Origin: Rhizobacter sp.
Lineage (GTDB): Bacteria > Pseudomonadota > Gammaproteobacteria > Burkholderiales > Burkholderiaceae_C
Assembly: GCA_021153565.1 (NCBI GenBank)
Contig: JAJKJU010000178.1
Span: 1-64,000, forward strand
Reading direction: 5' to 3'
DNA length: 64,000 nucleotides
The notes under the pieces were generated by a model. The model saw only the letters and a list, made by a program, of their open reading frames with translations. It was not told where the DNA came from and did not search any database. Below, in pieces: positions 38,162-46,900 of this stretch (positions are counted from its first letter, which is position 1; the number at the start of each line of letters is the position of its first letter). The translations under genes were made by a program, and so were the position numbers.

Positions 38162-39475
38162 ATGCTGTACCAGGTTTATGAAGCCCAGCGCGCGCTGTTG
38201 AGTCCCTTCGCAGAATTCGCGAGTGCATCGTCGAAGCTTTACAACCATCCGCTGTCGCCGTTCACGCATACGCCGATGGCGCATCGGATTTCGGCCGGGC
38301 TCGATTTGATGCACCGGTTGTCAAAGGAATACGAGAAGCCAGAGTTCGATATCAACTCCGTGCGGGTCGACGACATCGATATCGCCGTGCAAGAACAGGT
38401 CGCCATTGCCAAGCCCTTCTGCCGACTGCTGCGCTTCAAGCGCTTCTCCGACAATCTTCCATTGCTCACCAAGATGAAGGACCAGCCCACGGTCCTGATC
38501 GTCGCGCCCCTGTCGGGCCACCACTCCACACTGCTGCGCGATACAGTGCGTTCGATGCTGGAAAGCCACAAGGTCTACATCACCGATTGGACCGATGCAC
38601 GCATGGTGCCGATCGAGGCCGGCCCCTTCCACCTCGACGATTACATCGATTACGTGCAGGAGTTCATTCGTCACATTGGCCCCGAAGCGAACGTGATTTC
38701 GGTGTGCCAGCCCACCGTCCCGGTGCTGGCAGCGATTTCGCTCATGGCAAGCGGAGGCGAGCCCACCCCGCGCACGATGACCATGATGGGTGGCCCCAGC
38801 GACGCCCGCAAGTCGCCGACCGCCGTCAACAACCTGGCAATGAACAAGAGCCATGAATGGTTCGAGCACAACGTGATCTACCGCGTGCCCATCAACTATC
38901 CCGGCAATGGCCGCCGCGTGTACCCGGGCTTCCTGCAGCACACGGGCTTCGTCGCGATGAATCCGGACCGCCACCTGAGCTCACACTACGACTACTTCCT
39001 CGACCTGGTTCGCGGCGACGACGACAGTGCCGATTCGCATCGCAACTTCTATGACGAATACAACGCCGTGCTCGACATGCCAGCCGAGTACTACCTCGAC
39101 ACGATCAAAGTTGTGTTCCAGGACTTCGCGCTCGTGAACGGCACCTGGGACGTCAGGGGCCAGCTCGTGCGGCCGCAAGACATCAAGACCACTTCGTTGC
39201 TGACCATCGAAGGGGAGCTCGACGACATTTCGGGCGCCGGCCAGACCCGCGCCGCGCACGACCTTTGCACCGGCATTCCGAAGACGCGCCAGTTCCACTA
39301 TGACGTCGAAGGTGCCGGCCACTACGGCATTTTCTCGGGCCGACGCTGGCGCGAGAAGGTCTACCCGCAGGTCCGTGACTTCATTGCCAGTCATCAGGAT
39401 GAACCTGGCGGCAACAAGAAGTCGAACGCCCGCAAGGGCGTCAAGACGCCCCGTCGCGCCGCTGCGTCGATCTGA
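38162..39475 (+). CDS. phaZ: Intracellular polyhydroxyalkanoate depolymerase
   Basis: A 437-residue intracellular PHB depolymerase that mobilises stored polyhydroxybutyrate. It has an alpha/beta-hydrolase fold; the nucleophile elbow carries cysteine (VISVCQPTVPVLA), as in the Ralstonia eutropha enzyme, rather than serine. The C-terminal His region is DVEGAGHYGIFSGRRWRE. AAGGA six bases upstream favours the ATG at 38162 over the one at 38156. The stop TGA is the start of a family A palindrome. Confidence 0.93.
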   Translation: MLYQVYEAQRALLSPFAEFASASSKLYNHPLSPFTHTPMAHRISAGLDLMHRLSKEYEKPEFDINSVRVDDIDIAVQEQVAIAKPFCRLLRFKRFSDNLPLLTKMKDQPTVLIVAPLSGHHSTLLRDTVRSMLESHKVYITDWTDARMVPIEAGPFHLDDYIDYVQEFIRHIGPEANVISVCQPTVPVLAAISLMASGGEPTPRTMTMMGGPSDARKSPTAVNNLAMNKSHEWFEHNVIYRVPINYPGNGRRVYPGFLQHTGFVAMNPDRHLSSHYDYFLDLVRGDDDSADSHRNFYDEYNAVLDMPAEYYLDTIKVVFQDFALVNGTWDVRGQLVRPQDIKTTSLLTIEGELDDISGAGQTRAAHDLCTGIPKTRQFHYDVEGAGHYGIFSGRRWREKVYPQVRDFIASHQDEPGGNKKSNARKGVKTPRRAAASI

Positions 39476-39637
39476 GAGGCTGAGAGCATTTCGGAACGTG
39501 TCCGAGCAGCACGTCAAAAGGCGCCTGATCTAGGCGCAAAGCGCAGCCATAGCTTGGCTATGGCGAGCATTTGCAACGACGAGCAGCGGGCTTTTGGCGT
39601 GATGAGCGGGCATGATCGAAATACTCCCAGCCTCTGA
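39472..39637. repeat. Palindromic element family A, copy 6
   Basis: A full copy from CTGAGAGGCTGAGAGC to ATACTCCCAGCCTCTGA, core AGCCATAGCTTGGCTATGG. The phaZ stop codon is bases 2-4 of its left terminal repeat. Confidence 0.92.
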
Positions 39638-39682
39638 AGCAGCCCCAGGCCCCGAAGCAGTCTGCGCGCTGGCGATAATCCG

Positions 39683-40372
39683 GTGGTGAATGCCACCGCC
39701 GTCAGCGACCTCGTTCTCGCCATCGATGCCGCACTGCCTCAAACGCAGTGCACTCGCTGCGGCTATCCCGATTGCCGTTCGTACGCACAAGCCATCGATG
39801 AAGAGGGTATCGACATCAACCGCTGTCCGCCCGGCGGCGCCGAAGGGATCGTGCGTCTGGCAGCCATCACGGGTCGACCGATTCGTCCTTTGGATCCGAC
39901 GCACGGCGTCGAAGGCCCGCGCCACCTCGCGGTCATCGATGAGGACTGGTGCATCGGCTGTACCTTGTGCCTCAAGGCCTGCCCGGTCGACTGCATCGTA
40001 GGCGGGCCCAAGACCATGCACACCGTCATCGACTCGCTCTGCACTGGCTGCGAGCTTTGCATTCCGGTGTGCCCTGTCGATTGCATCTCGCTAGTCGACG
40101 TGACCGGGCCGCGAACTGGCTGGGATGCGTGGAGCGAAGCAGCTGCAGACGAGGCCCGCGAGCGCTACGCCTTCCATCGCTTCCGCCTGGAACGCGAGTC
40201 GCGCGAACAAAATGAACGTCTCGCAGCCAAGGCCGTGGCCGCATTGCAGGACCTTCCCGCCGTGTCCAAGCTGACGGAACCCCAGGCGCTCGACGGCAAG
40301 CGCGCGGTCATCGAGGCAGCGCTTGCTCGTTCACGCGAGCGCAAGTCCGGCACGGGCAATTCCGGAACATGA
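39683..40372 (+). CDS. RsxB/RnfB-like ferredoxin, orphan
   Basis: A 229-residue protein with the RnfB cluster domain ([16 protein letters not shown]) followed by two [4Fe-4S] motifs, [15 protein letters not shown] and [15 protein letters not shown]. The N-terminal membrane helix of true RnfB is missing and no other rnf/rsx genes are present, so it is likely a soluble electron carrier. A GTG start is assumed. A Lys/Glu-rich, probably helical tail follows the clusters. It lies near nth, which itself carries an Fe-S cluster; this pairing is common in beta-proteobacteria as far as I recall. Confidence 0.85.
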   Translation: MVNATAVSDLVLAIDAALPQTQCTRCGYPDCRSYAQAIDEEGIDINRCPPGGAEGIVRLAAITGRPIRPLDPTHGVEGPRHLAVIDEDWCIGCTLCLKACPVDCIVGGPKTMHTVIDSLCTGCELCIPVCPVDCISLVDVTGPRTGWDAWSEAAADEARERYAFHRFRLERESREQNERLAAKAVAALQDLPAVSKLTEPQALDGKRAVIEAALARSRERKSGTGNSGT

Positions 40373-40730
40373 CCGGCTCGCCGGTCGCGCTGACTCGCTG
40401 CAGCGCTGTGAGTCTCGGCGTGGCTCGTGCCGCAGGCGTGATCTGCGGCCGACGGATCGCACGTTACGTTGCTTTAGGATTTGGCCCGACGTCGGCGAAC
40501 ATTTCGAATTATCAAAAGCATCAAGGATGCAGACGCGAACGCGTTTCTTCGTCTGCAGTTGGCGCCTAAATCAACGCTCAAGAAAACCCTGTCGGCGGCC
40601 TCCTACAGCCGTATCGGCACCTTCCGACCGGCAACGCCGCAAGGCGCTGACGTTTTTGCGCATCCAACCCACTAGGCTTTGAGCATGGCTGGCGGGGACG
40701 GTGTGCCGGCACTGGGTCAGAGGAGTCTCA
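40373..40730. other. Gap with no clear gene
   Basis: The short ORFs here (for example 40481-40675) have no good start site or recognisable family. A hairpin GCAGACG/CGTCTGC is at 40529-40556. AGGATTTGGCCCG at about 40477 matches the terminus of family B and may be a remnant. Confidence 0.5.
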
Positions 40731-40922
40731 ATGAGCCGTGATCGCAGCGAGGGAACTCGCAAACATTTGAAGGAGCATCGCAAGCAATGGAACGTGGCCC
40801 CGGATGCGGGCGAACGCGACGGCGGTCGGGGACACACGGACGCCAAATCGCAGAAGACCTTCGGGATTCGTGAGGACGAAGCCCGGCGACAGATTCGCGA
40901 GCTGCAATCGCGCTACTGGTGA
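40731..40922 (+). CDS. Small hydrophilic hypothetical protein
   Basis: A 63-residue, highly charged protein (MSRDRSEGTRKHLKEHRKQW...). The ATG at 40731 is preceded by AGAGGAG at good spacing, which supports translation; the track adds ten residues. No family is recognised. It ends in a basic/acidic helix (REDEARRQIRELQSRYW). Confidence 0.6.
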   Translation: MSRDRSEGTRKHLKEHRKQWNVAPDAGERDGGRGHTDAKSQKTFGIREDEARRQIRELQSRYW

Positions 40923-40925
40923 TCC

Positions 40926-41138
40926 ATGTGTCGCATCAACTTCCCCCTCGCCACCTGCCTGGCTGTTCTGACGCTCTTCGGCGCGTGCCAAAAGAAGGGC
41001 AGTCCGCAGCCGCCGACTCCAACCACCCAAGCCATGGGTGCGGCGAATGCGGCGACGCCCGCGTCGGATCCGTCTTTGCCGTCGACCGCGGAAATCGCGG
41101 CAGCGTCAGCGCCTGAGGCGTCAGCACCTGCCAAGTAA
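40926..41138 (+). CDS. Small putative lipoprotein
   Basis: A 70-residue protein with a signal peptide and lipobox LFGAC (cysteine about residue 21), then a low-complexity Ala/Pro/Ser/Thr tail. Probably anchored to a membrane through the lipidated cysteine. It starts 3 bp after the preceding small gene and ends 28 bp before nth. Function unknown. Confidence 0.65.
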   Translation: MCRINFPLATCLAVLTLFGACQKKGSPQPPTPTTQAMGAANAATPASDPSLPSTAEIAAASAPEASAPAK

Positions 41139-41166
41139 GGGCAACTCGCTGCCAAAATCGGCGGTG

Positions 41167-41814
41167 ATGAACAAAGCCAAGATAGAGCCCTTCTTCGCCA
41201 TCCTCAAGGCGGCCAACCCTCGACCCAATACCGAACTCGAATACACCAACGTATTCGAACTTCTGGCCGCCGTGTTGCTGTCGGCACAAGCCACAGACGT
41301 CGGAGTGAACAAGGCAACTCGCCGGTTGTTTGCGGTGGCGAACACGCCTCAGCGGATGCTGGCGCTGGGTGTCGATGGCATCACTGAGCACATCAAGTCG
41401 ATAGGCCTTTTTCGCAACAAGGCGCGCAACCTGCACGAGACCAGCCGCATCCTCATTGAACAGCATGACGGCCATGTGCCGCGCACCCGCGAGGCCCTCG
41501 AAGCGCTGCCAGGCGTGGGTCGGAAGACAGCCAATGTGGTGCTCAACGTCGCCTTCGGCGAACCGACCATGGCGGTCGATACACACATCTTTCGCGTGAG
41601 CAATCGCACAGGACTTGCCCCCGGAAAGACGCCGCTGGAAGTCGAAATGGGCCTCCTCGAACGCGTGCCAGCGACCTATGTTGTCGACGCGCATCACTGG
41701 CTCATCCTGCACGGCCGCTACGTCTGCATTGCGCGCCGGCCCTTGTGCGAGGAATGTGCAGTCGCACACCTGTGCGATTCACGTCCCTTAGGTCCAGGAC
41801 ATGGCCCGGAATAA
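41167..41814 (+). CDS. nth: Endonuclease III
   Basis: A 215-residue bifunctional DNA glycosylase/AP lyase for oxidised pyrimidines. The helix-hairpin-helix LPGVGRKTANVVLN contains the catalytic lysine, the aspartate is in VDTHIFRV, and the C-terminal [4Fe-4S] motif is C-x6-C-x2-C-x5-C (CIARRPLCEECAVAHLC). The start is the ATG at 41167 (MNKAKIEPFFAIL). The last residues and the TAA stop are encoded by the edge of a family B palindrome, so the original C-terminus may have been altered. Confidence 0.95.
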   Translation: MNKAKIEPFFAILKAANPRPNTELEYTNVFELLAAVLLSAQATDVGVNKATRRLFAVANTPQRMLALGVDGITEHIKSIGLFRNKARNLHETSRILIEQHDGHVPRTREALEALPGVGRKTANVVLNVAFGEPTMAVDTHIFRVSNRTGLAPGKTPLEVEMGLLERVPATYVVDAHHWLILHGRYVCIARRPLCEECAVAHLCDSRPLGPGHGPE

Positions 41815-41911
41815 GTTCCCGTTTTGGTGGCGCTGGACGGGATGCGATGCAAGGCGCTCCGAGCGCCGTGTGGCGAACCACACAAGTGAGGAGCAACGCC
41901 GCAGCCTGAAG
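41800..41911. repeat. Palindromic element family B, truncated copy
   Basis: The sequence ATGGCCCGGAATAAGTTCCCG through GTGTGGCGAACCACACAAG to GAGGAGCAACGCCGCAGC matches the reverse complement of the 28618 copy from one end through the core; the other arm is missing. The nth stop codon is inside it. Confidence 0.8.
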
Positions 41912-41973
41912 CGCTCGCAAACCTGCAAGATCTTGCAGTATCAAACACGTAGCCTGTCCACCAGAATCGGGTC

Positions 41974-42585
41974 ATGTCCGAGCTCATGGCGCTGCAGCGC
42001 ATCTGCGGTCTTTTGGATCGCGGAGAAATCGACTCAGCCCAATTCCTTGAATTGTTCACGCGACGCATGGCACAAGACATTGGCTGCTCGCGGGCAGGCG
42101 TGCGCATGCTGATCGAAACAAACCATGGCGCCGCCCTGCGGACGATGGCGCTTCACGACTTCGCGACCAACGTCAACGTGCGGGTGCCTGACATGGAGTC
42201 TGACAACCCGGCGCCCTACTTTGCCGCCCTGCTGCGTGAAGGATGCATCATTGCGCCCGACTGCAAGACGCACCCTGCTACCACACCTTTTCTTTCGAGC
42301 TATTTCGGACCGCAGAACGTGTTTTCTCTGCTGGACGTGAGTTTCTCGGTCAATGGCGCCTTGTACGGCTGCTTCAGTTGCGAGCAGATCAGCGCAACTC
42401 AGGAGTGGTCGTCACACCAGGTCAAGCTTCTGCGAAGGATGGCATCACGTGTGAGCCTTGCACTGATGCACACGATCACCTCGCAAGTGGACACTCAGCC
42501 CGCCGCCTTGTGGGAGCCGAGCACGCCCAACCGGTTAATGACGATGCCAATGCCGCTCTACGAGGGCATCGGGCGCAAGCACTAG
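41974..42585 (+). CDS. GAF-domain protein
   Basis: A 203-residue soluble protein. The central part (about residues 20-165: LFTRRMAQDIGCSRAGVRMLIE through NVFSLLDVSFSVNGALYGCFSCEQ) has the pattern of a GAF sensory domain; no output domain follows. The ligand and partner are unknown. It is convergent with the TonB receptor gene. Confidence 0.7.
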   Translation: MSELMALQRICGLLDRGEIDSAQFLELFTRRMAQDIGCSRAGVRMLIETNHGAALRTMALHDFATNVNVRVPDMESDNPAPYFAALLREGCIIAPDCKTHPATTPFLSSYFGPQNVFSLLDVSFSVNGALYGCFSCEQISATQEWSSHQVKLLRRMASRVSLALMHTITSQVDTQPAALWEPSTPNRLMTMPMPLYEGIGRKH

Positions 42586-42636
42586 ACCGTCGAACTCGCG
42601 TGCACCCGAAGAAGCGGGGTCGGCCGCGACGATGGA

Positions 42637-44523
42637 TCAGAGTCCCACGCTGCTGTAACGCACGCCGATCCAGGCCTGCCGCCCGAAGGATTGGTAATCG
42701 TGCGCCGGTTCGTATTGGCGATTTGTGGCGTTCAGCAGTTTGGCTTCGATCTGGCAATGAAGCGTCGCCTTGTATCGCGCCTGCAGGTCCAGCGTCTGAT
42801 AGGCGTCGAGCGTCGCCGCACCATCGGGGCGCGCACCCACGTCAACCACCGTCGCCCCAATGATCCACTGGCCGCTGGACCAATCGACGCCTAATGTCTC
42901 CTGGTGGGCGGCTCGTCGAGCAAGCCGCTTGCCGGTGATGTCGTCCTTGGCGTCGAGGAAGTCGACCGTGGCACGCAGCGAGAAGGCGCCGACTCGCTGC
43001 GACGCGTTCAGGGTCGCTCCCTGCAGGCGCGCACGACTCACGTTGGCCGCGCAACCGTCAGTAAATCCGGGCGGGCAATTGGCGGCAAGCGGCTCGTAAC
43101 CGATCAGGTCGCGGACGCGGTTTCTGTAGAGCGTGATGCCAGCCGTGCTGTCACCATCGCGCCAATTGGCGCCGACCTCGACGCTTTGCGAACGCTCCGG
43201 CCGGATCGTGGCGACACCGAAGCCGGAGAAATAAAGGTCATTGAACGACGGGGCGCGGAATGCCGTTCCCGCCACCGCACGCAGCGAGAGAGTTGGCGTC
43301 AGATCGAATCCCCAGCCAAGTTTGCCGGTGTCGACGTTGCCGAACGCCGAGTTGTGATCATGGCGCACGTCGGCCTGCAACTTGTGCCCTGTGAAGGCGC
43401 CGCTGTAGCCGAGGACGACCGCGTCATTGCGTCTCTTGGGTGCCCCTGCGAGCGCGTCTGCGGCCACGGTTTCATCAAGTCGTTCGGACGCTGCGACAAA
43501 CTGCTGGCCAGCCACCGGCGCCCAGGCGGCTTGCCAAGTCAATTGCTGGCGGCTCGTGTCGAAGCCGGCGAACGTGGTACCGCCCGATTCCAAGCGATCA
43601 ATCTCCTTGGACGCCTGCACCGACATGGTCCATTCCGTCGATATTGCGCCGCGATAGTCGAGTGATGTCACGCGGGTGTCGAAACGATTGCGAAAGTCCG
43701 GTGTTGGGTCCAGCTTGTTCGTGGACGGGTCAAAGTCTGCGCTGTCAAACTGCGAGCGCAAGCGGCTGTCGATCATGCTGATACCCACCCGATGGCCGGG
43801 CGCGACGATGAATCCCCCACGAAACTGCGCGCTGCTGCGCTTGAAGCCGTCGCGGTCCGGGTTGAAGTAACCGTTTTTGTCGCCAGGCTTGAGCGCCGAC
43901 ACGCCGTCGCTCGCCTCATGGCTCAAGGTAGCTGCGTAGTCGAACGCGCCGGACGATCCGCTCACAAAGACATCGAGTTCGCGGGATGCGTAAGCTCCGA
44001 TAGCTGCGTGCACCGCGATATCGAGCGGGCCCTTGCCGCGCCGCGTAATGATCTGGACAACACCACCGACAGCATCCGCACCGTAAAGGCTGGAAGCTGG
44101 TCCGCGCAGTATTTCGATGCGTTCGATCTGCGCGAGACTGATGCCTGAAAGGTCCGTCTGCCCGAGCGTTGCCGAGCCGATCCGCACACCATCGATCAGT
44201 ACCACCGTACTGCTTGCGCTGGAGCCACGTAGCATGACGCCAGCGCTTTGACCGGCCCCGCCGTTGCGAGACACCTGAATACCGCCCTCACGCTGCAGCA
44301 GTTCTTCAATGGAGTCGGCGGTCGATGCGCGAATGTGCTCGGCATCGATGACCGACACGTCGCCGACGAGGCGATTGATCGGCGCGGGCTCGCGCGAACC
44401 GGTCACCATGACGGGGGCCAGCGTGGTCGTCTGAGCGAAAGCAGAAGCGGACAGCACGCCACAGACAAGGCAAAGCCAGGCGGCGGCCGAAGATGCGCGC
44501 AGCGCGAAAGGAGGGAGAGACAT
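42637..44523 (-). CDS. btuB: TonB-dependent outer-membrane receptor, BtuB-like
   Basis: A 628-residue protein with a signal peptide (cleavage near ASAFA), TonB box region APVMVTGSRE, a plug domain (GVMLRGSSASSTVVLIDGVRIGSATLGQ, IEILRGPASSLYGADAVGGVV) and a beta-barrel. The plug is closest to BtuB, which imports cobalamin. The start is put at 44523 (MSLPPFALRA). The 5' region is under 110 bp and shows no cobalamin riboswitch, and no cobalamin transport genes are nearby, so the ligand is an inference. Confidence 0.8.
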   Translation of the reverse strand: MSLPPFALRASSAAAWLCLVCGVLSASAFAQTTTLAPVMVTGSREPAPINRLVGDVSVIDAEHIRASTADSIEELLQREGGIQVSRNGGAGQSAGVMLRGSSASSTVVLIDGVRIGSATLGQTDLSGISLAQIERIEILRGPASSLYGADAVGGVVQIITRRGKGPLDIAVHAAIGAYASRELDVFVSGSSGAFDYAATLSHEASDGVSALKPGDKNGYFNPDRDGFKRSSAQFRGGFIVAPGHRVGISMIDSRLRSQFDSADFDPSTNKLDPTPDFRNRFDTRVTSLDYRGAISTEWTMSVQASKEIDRLESGGTTFAGFDTSRQQLTWQAAWAPVAGQQFVAASERLDETVAADALAGAPKRRNDAVVLGYSGAFTGHKLQADVRHDHNSAFGNVDTGKLGWGFDLTPTLSLRAVAGTAFRAPSFNDLYFSGFGVATIRPERSQSVEVGANWRDGDSTAGITLYRNRVRDLIGYEPLAANCPPGFTDGCAANVSRARLQGATLNASQRVGAFSLRATVDFLDAKDDITGKRLARRAAHQETLGVDWSSGQWIIGATVVDVGARPDGAATLDAYQTLDLQARYKATLHCQIEAKLLNATNRQYEPAHDYQSFGRQAWIGVRYSSVGL

Positions 44524-44634
44524 GATGAATATCCGGAGCATGAGTGCTGCCCCCGCTTCCCCGCGGGAGCGTAGCGTTTAATTTTAAGCACCCCCCTACA
44601 ATCGAACTCCTTACCGGCACAGGGCACACGCTCC

Positions 44635-44868
44635 ATGTCCAAGATCGAAGAACTCGCCGAGCGAGTCGAGAGGTTGCTGCTGCGACATGAAGAAATCGTG
44701 CGCACCAACATACTGCTCGAACATCAACTTGCTCAGATCACGCACGAACGCGACAGCCTCAAGTCGCGCCTGAACGCAGCGCGCGGCCGAATCGACGCCC
44801 TGCTCGAGCGACTGCCCGGGGACAACTCGGTTGCCGCAACATCTGACAGCGGAGGCAGCGAACGATGA
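44635..44868 (+). CDS. Coiled-coil protein, ZapB-like (TIGR02449 type)
   Basis: A 77-residue protein that is almost entirely coiled coil (heptads from IEELAERVERLLLRHEEIV to ALLERL). It overlaps the zapA start by four bases. Position and form match small ZapB-like proteins coupled to ZapA in beta- and gammaproteobacteria, which support the FtsZ ring. Confidence 0.8.
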   Translation: MSKIEELAERVERLLLRHEEIVRTNILLEHQLAQITHERDSLKSRLNAARGRIDALLERLPGDNSVAATSDSGGSER

Positions 44869-45182
44869 AACAGATGGAAGTGACCATCATGGGTCAGAGC
44901 TATATCCTCGGCTGCCCCGAGGGCGGAGAGCAATCGCTTCTCGCAGCGGTGGGCAACGTCGACCGCGAGATGAGCGCAATTCGCGATGCAGGAAAAGTCA
45001 AGGCCCGCGAACGCATCGCCGTTCTGGCAGCGCTGAACCTCGCTTATGCACTCGCCGAACGGCCTCTTTCCGCGTCTGCTTCGAGCGCGGGTTCAGTCGC
45101 GTCAAGTGGTGGTAGCACGGACATCGATGCGCTGATCCGTCGTATTGATCAAACCCTTGGTGCCGACGGTCAATTGCTGTGA
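44865..45182 (+). CDS. zapA: Cell division protein ZapA
   Basis: A 105-residue protein that bundles FtsZ filaments at mid-cell. The N-terminus MKQMEVTIMGQSYILGCPEG and the helical part with IAVLAALNLAYAL are typical. It is translationally coupled to the upstream coiled-coil gene and is followed by 6S RNA, a conserved arrangement. Confidence 0.92.
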   Translation: MKQMEVTIMGQSYILGCPEGGEQSLLAAVGNVDREMSAIRDAGKVKARERIAVLAALNLAYALAERPLSASASSAGSVASSGGSTDIDALIRRIDQTLGADGQLL

Positions 45183-45201
45183 TTTGCGAAGACGCGCGGC
45201 G

Positions 45202-45207
45202 TAGAAT
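45202..45207 (+). promoter_or_regulatory. -10 element of the 6S RNA promoter
   Basis: TAGAAT lies seven bases upstream of the predicted 6S RNA 5' end. No strong -35 hexamer is seen at the usual distance, the best being TGTGAT. Confidence 0.5.
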
Positions 45208-45213
45208 GAATTT

Positions 45214-45385
45214 GTCCGCCGCCTTCGCGTGAGTTTTATATTTCCTTGAACCAATGCTCATTGAGCTCGGGCTTGGAACATACACCGCAGGTGTGATCGT
45301 CTCGCGTCAGATGAACCCGAAGCGCAGTTGACCTGGCCCACCTGAACCCCCGGTTCAGGAATGCGGCTCACGGTTAGCGGTGGAC
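45214..45385 (+). ncRNA. ssrS: 6S RNA
   Basis: A long nearly self-complementary transcript. GTCCGCCGC (45214-45222) pairs with GCGGTGGAC (45377-45385); CGTGAG pairs with CTCACG; CCTTGAACC pairs with GGTTCAGG. A large central bubble region lies in between. It sits just after zapA, the classic place for ssrS. 6S RNA binds sigma-70 RNA polymerase in stationary phase as a promoter mimic. The end points are set from the closing stem. Confidence 0.87.
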
Positions 45386-45412
45386 ACCTCATTTTTCTTG
45401 ACGACGTTTCCG

Positions 45413-45877
45413 ATGGCCTATTGGCTGATGAAGAGCGAGCCCACAGAGTGCTCGATCGACGACCTTGTGCGCATGCCACGCCACACCGTGCCGTGGGTGG
45501 GTGTGCGCAACTACCAGGCACGCAATTTCATGCGCGACGAAATGCATGTTGGTGACGGTGTGCTCTTCTATCACTCGTCTTGCCCGGAGCCGGGCATTGC
45601 CGGCCTGGCGGAAGTATCGAGTGCAGCCTATCCGGATGAGGCCCAGTTCGATCCAGAGAGTCCATATTTCGACGCGACGGCAAAACGCGATGCACCGCGC
45701 TGGCTGCATGTGGATGTGACGCTCGTGAGAAAGACGCGCCTGCTTTCACTGACTGAGATGCGTGAAGCGCCAGCATTAGCGACCATGCAGGTCTTGAAGC
45801 GCGGCAATCGCTTGTCCATCACTCCGGTGACTGCGGATGAGCATCGCGCCGTCCTCAGGCTTCTGGAACGCGAATGA
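45413..45877 (+). CDS. EVE-domain protein
   Basis: A 154-residue EVE (PUA-like) domain protein, similar to thymocyte nuclear protein 1. Motifs: MAYWLMKSEPTECSIDDL, WVGVRNYQARNFMRD and VGDGVLFYHSSCPEPGIAGLAEV. The fold binds modified bases in nucleic acid; the biological role in bacteria is unclear. The start is the ATG at 45413, since the track ORF begins within 6S RNA. Confidence 0.9.
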   Translation: MAYWLMKSEPTECSIDDLVRMPRHTVPWVGVRNYQARNFMRDEMHVGDGVLFYHSSCPEPGIAGLAEVSSAAYPDEAQFDPESPYFDATAKRDAPRWLHVDVTLVRKTRLLSLTEMREAPALATMQVLKRGNRLSITPVTADEHRAVLRLLERE

Positions 45878-46695
45878 TCTTCGGCCTCGAGTGGCAACTG
45901 GTTCTCGAACTTCTCCTTCTGGGCTGTTGCACAGGTTTTCTGGCAGGTCTTCTTGGCATTGGCGGCGGCATGCTGATGGTGCCCTTCATGACCTTCATCC
46001 TGTCGCATCACGGCGTCGATTCGGCACTGGCGGTGAAGATGTCCATCGCGACCTCAATGGCCACGATCATGTTCACCTCGATGTCGAGCATTCGAGCGCA
46101 TCATTCGCACGGAGCGATCCGCTGGGATCTCGTTCGCACACTGGCACCAGGAATCACGGTGATGGCCTTGATCACCGGTGCTTTCATCTATCCCCTGGTC
46201 AAGGGCGCTGCACTCGCACTGATCTTTGCCTTGTTCGTCGGTTTTTCCGCCACGCAGATGCTGCGCAATAAGAAGACGCACGCATCGCGGCAGATGCCGG
46301 GCACGGCGGGTCGGTGGGTGGCGGGCGGTGTGATCGGAAGCGTATCTGGTTTGGTGGGCGCCGGTGGAGGGTTCATTTCCGTGCCCTTCATGACCTGGTG
46401 CAACGTTCCGATGCGTAACGCTGTGGCGACGAGCGCGGCACTTGGGTTCCCGATCGCGGTGGCAAGCACCCTGGGCAACATCATTGGCGGATGGTCGATG
46501 GCCAGCCCGATATCGGGCGGAGTGGGCTATCTGTGGTTGCCGGGCCTTCTGGTCATCGCATCGGCCAGCGTGGTCCTCGCGCCGCTAGGGGCCAAAGCGG
46601 CGCATGCAATGGACGTTGCGCACTTGAAAAGGGTGTTCGCGCTGATGCTATATGCGCTGGCAAGCTATATGTTGCTCAAGGCGTTCAGCGGCTGA
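45874..46695 (+). CDS. TauE/SafE-family permease
   Basis: A 273-residue membrane protein with about eight helices and two related halves, each with a Gly-rich motif (LLGIGGGMLMVPFM and LVGAGGGFISVPFMTW). The family exports sulfite, sulfoacetate or related anions. It overlaps the EVE gene as ATGA. Its stop TGA is in the left terminal repeat of a family A palindrome. Confidence 0.9.
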   Translation: MIFGLEWQLVLELLLLGCCTGFLAGLLGIGGGMLMVPFMTFILSHHGVDSALAVKMSIATSMATIMFTSMSSIRAHHSHGAIRWDLVRTLAPGITVMALITGAFIYPLVKGAALALIFALFVGFSATQMLRNKKTHASRQMPGTAGRWVAGGVIGSVSGLVGAGGGFISVPFMTWCNVPMRNAVATSAALGFPIAVASTLGNIIGGWSMASPISGGVGYLWLPGLLVIASASVVLAPLGAKAAHAMDVAHLKRVFALMLYALASYMLLKAFSG

Positions 46696-46856
46696 GAGGC
46701 TGAGAGTATTTCGAACGTGTCCGAGCAGCACGTCAAAAGGCGCCTGATCCAGGCGCAAAGCGCAGCCATAGCTGGGCTATGGCGAGCATTTGCAATGACG
46801 AGCAGGGGGCTTTTGGCGTGATGAGCGGACATGATCGAAATACTCTCAGCCTCTGA
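46692..46856. repeat. Palindromic element family A, copy 7
   Basis: A full copy, CTGAGAGGCTGAGAGTATTT to ATACTCTCAGCCTCTGA with core AGCCATAGCTGGGCTATGG. The two arms pair over about 80 bp with roughly one mismatch in four. It supplies the TauE stop codon. Confidence 0.93.
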
Positions 46857-46900
46857 TGCGAATTTGCCCATAGCCCGGACCGCCTCCGGCGGCCGGGAAT

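Noticed and set aside
44542-44634. Cobalamin riboswitch upstream of the BtuB-like gene
   Set aside because: The space to the divergent gene is too short and no B12-box-like sequence is seen.
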